In this document: positions 63,053-64,000 of the stretch, in pieces | Numbering within the stretch: position 1 is the first letter of the stretch | Layout of the letters: every line of letters starts with the position of its first letter | Source: Streptomyces griseochromogenes | Lineage (GTDB): Bacteria > Actinomycetota > Actinomycetes > Streptomycetales > Streptomycetaceae | DNA length: 64,000 nucleotides | Direction: 5' to 3' | NCBI RefSeq assembly: GCF_001542625.1 | Contig: NZ_CP016279.1 | Coordinates: forward strand, 7,750,001-7,814,000 | Program-made: the position numbers and the translations under genes | Notes under the pieces: generated by a model | Database searches by the model: none | The model's input: the letters and a program-made list of their open reading frames with translations, nothing else | Told to the model about the DNA's origin: nothing

Positions 63053-64000
63053 TTACGTCCGCGAGGATGCGCCCTGGCGCTCGGGCGGCGCGAACAGCTC
63101 GTCCTGTGCCCGCTCCCGGGCCGTCAGCAGGGCTCCGCGCAGCACGGCGGTCCCGCCGAGGGAGCTCGGCCGCACCTCGGTGGGCAGGGGCGACACCCGG
63201 CACAGCCGCTCCTCGACCAGTCCCGCGAGCACCGCTCCCCCGGCCTGGCCGACCTCCCCGCCGAGCACCACGCATCCGGGGTCCAGGACGGCGACGACGG
63301 AAGCGGCCCCGACGGCGACCCGGTCGGCCAGTTCCTGGAGGAAGCGGTGGGCGGGGGGAGTCGCTGCCGGCACGGTGGCCGCAGCCGGCTCCCGCGACAT
63401 CTCCGCCACGGCGTCCCGCACCACCTCGGCCGCCCCCGGCCCGTCCGTCGCATCCGGCACGGGCAGGCCGCACTCCGCCGCGAGGGAGACGATCGCCGCC
63501 GCCCCCGTCAGCGAGTGGAAGCCGCCGTCGCAGTCCGTCGCCGAGGGCAGGGACGTCGTTCCCGGCACCGGCAGGAAGCCGATCTCGCCCGTGCCGCCGG
63601 AGGCGCCGCGGCGCAGGGTGCCGTCCAGGACGACGGCTGCGCCGACGCCGTGGCCCAGCCAGAGCAGGACGAAGGTGTCCCGGTCGCGGGCCGCGCCCTC
63701 GCGCTGCTCGGCCACCGCGGCCAGGTTGGTCTCGTTCTCCACGGTGACCCGGGCCTCGGGCAGCCGTTCCTGCAGGGCCGCGGCGAGGCGGCGGTGCCAG
63801 GCGGGCAGGCCGCCGGAGTCGCGGAGGTCGCCGGTGGCCGGGTCGATCAGGCCCGGCGCTCCGATGCCGACCGTGTGCAGCCGGTCCGCACCGGCCTCCT
63901 TCGCGGTCCGCTCCACCGCCGTCACCGCCTGCTCCACGGCGGGCCCGGTCCCGGTGTCGCCGCCGATCGGCACGGACGCCTCGGCGAGCACCCGCCCGAC
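63053..64000 (-). CDS. ROK-family protein (5' end cut by window)
   Basis: About 316 codons of a ROK-family sugar kinase or repressor are seen; the start lies beyond base 64000, so the N-terminal winged helix, if present, is not visible. Visible: HTVGIGAPGLIDPATGDLRDSGGLPAWH, VENETNLAAVAEQREGAARD, the LWLGHGVGAAVVLDGTLRRGASGGTGEIGFLPV stretch with the ROK GxGxG-type ATP loop, and a C-terminal VVLDPGCVVLGGEVGQAGG. The zinc-binding CxCGxxGC cluster of active kinases is absent: DCDGGFHSLTG stands in its place. This supports a regulator rather than a kinase. Confidence 0.85.
   Translation of the reverse strand, partial: VGRVLAEASVPIGGDTGTGPAVEQAVTAVERTAKEAGADRLHTVGIGAPGLIDPATGDLRDSGGLPAWHRRLAAALQERLPEARVTVENETNLAAVAEQREGAARDRDTFVLLWLGHGVGAAVVLDGTLRRGASGGTGEIGFLPVPGTTSLPSATDCDGGFHSLTGAAAIVSLAAECGLPVPDATDGPGAAEVVRDAVAEMSREPAAATVPAATPPAHRFLQELADRVAVGAASVVAVLDPGCVVLGGEVGQAGGAVLAGLVEERLCRVSPLPTEVRPSSLGGTAVLRGALLTARERAQDELFAPPERQGASSRT

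Overview
The window is very GC-rich, codon use is strongly GC-ending, start codons are often GTG, and nearly every gene is Streptomyces-like: conservon genes, RbpA, an FxsA-family protein, an SCO1431-type peptide, secreted chitinase, MocR and TetR regulators. From memory, the order rbpA - fxsA - ppm1 - amidohydrolase - Lrp - ... - chitinase - TetR - C39 peptidase - EccA-like - CBS pair - hisG/hisE - rib operon matches the SCO14xx arm of the S. coelicolor chromosome. I see no phage, insertion sequence, CRISPR array, tRNA or rRNA.

Layout. (1) 1-7.9 kb, minus strand: a conservon (cvnA-cvnB-cvnC ... cvnD) with a 1,212-aa ATP-dependent 5-oxoprolinase gene lying between cvnC and cvnD. (2) 8.3-16.2 kb: a divergent small membrane protein, then a three-gene SMC-type module (kleisin-like, small accessory subunit, 1,567-aa coiled-coil ATPase) with the gene sizes and order of Wadjet JetA-JetB-JetC or MksB-E-F, but with no JetD nuclease beside it. 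(3) 16.3-21.6 kb: a GntR regulator facing a five-gene operon (MFS transporter, D-glutamate-cyclase-type DUF1445 protein, pxpA-pxpB-pxpC). Together with the oxoprolinase in (1), this suggests uptake and opening of 5-oxoproline (pyroglutamate) to glutamate. (4) 21.5-26.4 kb: two coupled GT4 glycosyltransferases plus an SGNH hydrolase, and a HEAT-like repeat protein. (5) 26.7-29.2 kb: ankyrin protein, a small hydrophobic protein and an FtsK/Tra-like ATPase without its Walker A lysine. (6) 29.4-36.2 kb: MocR regulator, membrane protein, phosphodiesterase, UMF1-type transporter, rbpA with a textbook SigR promoter, FxsA-type protein, polyprenol-phosphate-mannose synthase. (7) 36.7-43.2 kb: amidohydrolase, Lrp regulator, phosphotransferase-like protein, acyl-CoA dehydrogenase and small unknowns. 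(8) 43.5-50 kb: GH18 chitinase under a DasR-type promoter, TetR, SCO1431-like peptide, Tat-exported C39-like peptidase, APC permease, helical unknown. (9) 50-56 kb: uridine-kinase-like P-loop protein with a non-standard start, a candidate small RNA, an EccA-like AAA+ protein, two CBS/DUF21 proteins. (10) 55.9-61 kb, minus strand: an FMN riboswitch followed by ribE-ribM-ribBA-ribH-hisE-hisG and a PH-domain gene. (11) 61-63 kb: an ECF41/SigJ-type sigma factor, a matching ECF41-like promoter and an NAD(P)-binding epimerase, then a partial ROK gene.

Most notable for follow-up: the JetD-less SMC module; the oxoprolinase embedded in the conservon beside an independent pxpABC system; a near-copy of the chitinase promoter that now stands in front of a sigma factor gene; the FtsK-like ATPase with a degenerate P-loop; a candidate sRNA at about 50.9 kb; and mutually exclusive antiterminator/terminator helices readable in the FMN riboswitch. 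Function statements are inferences from sequence motifs and remembered family knowledge; no search was run.
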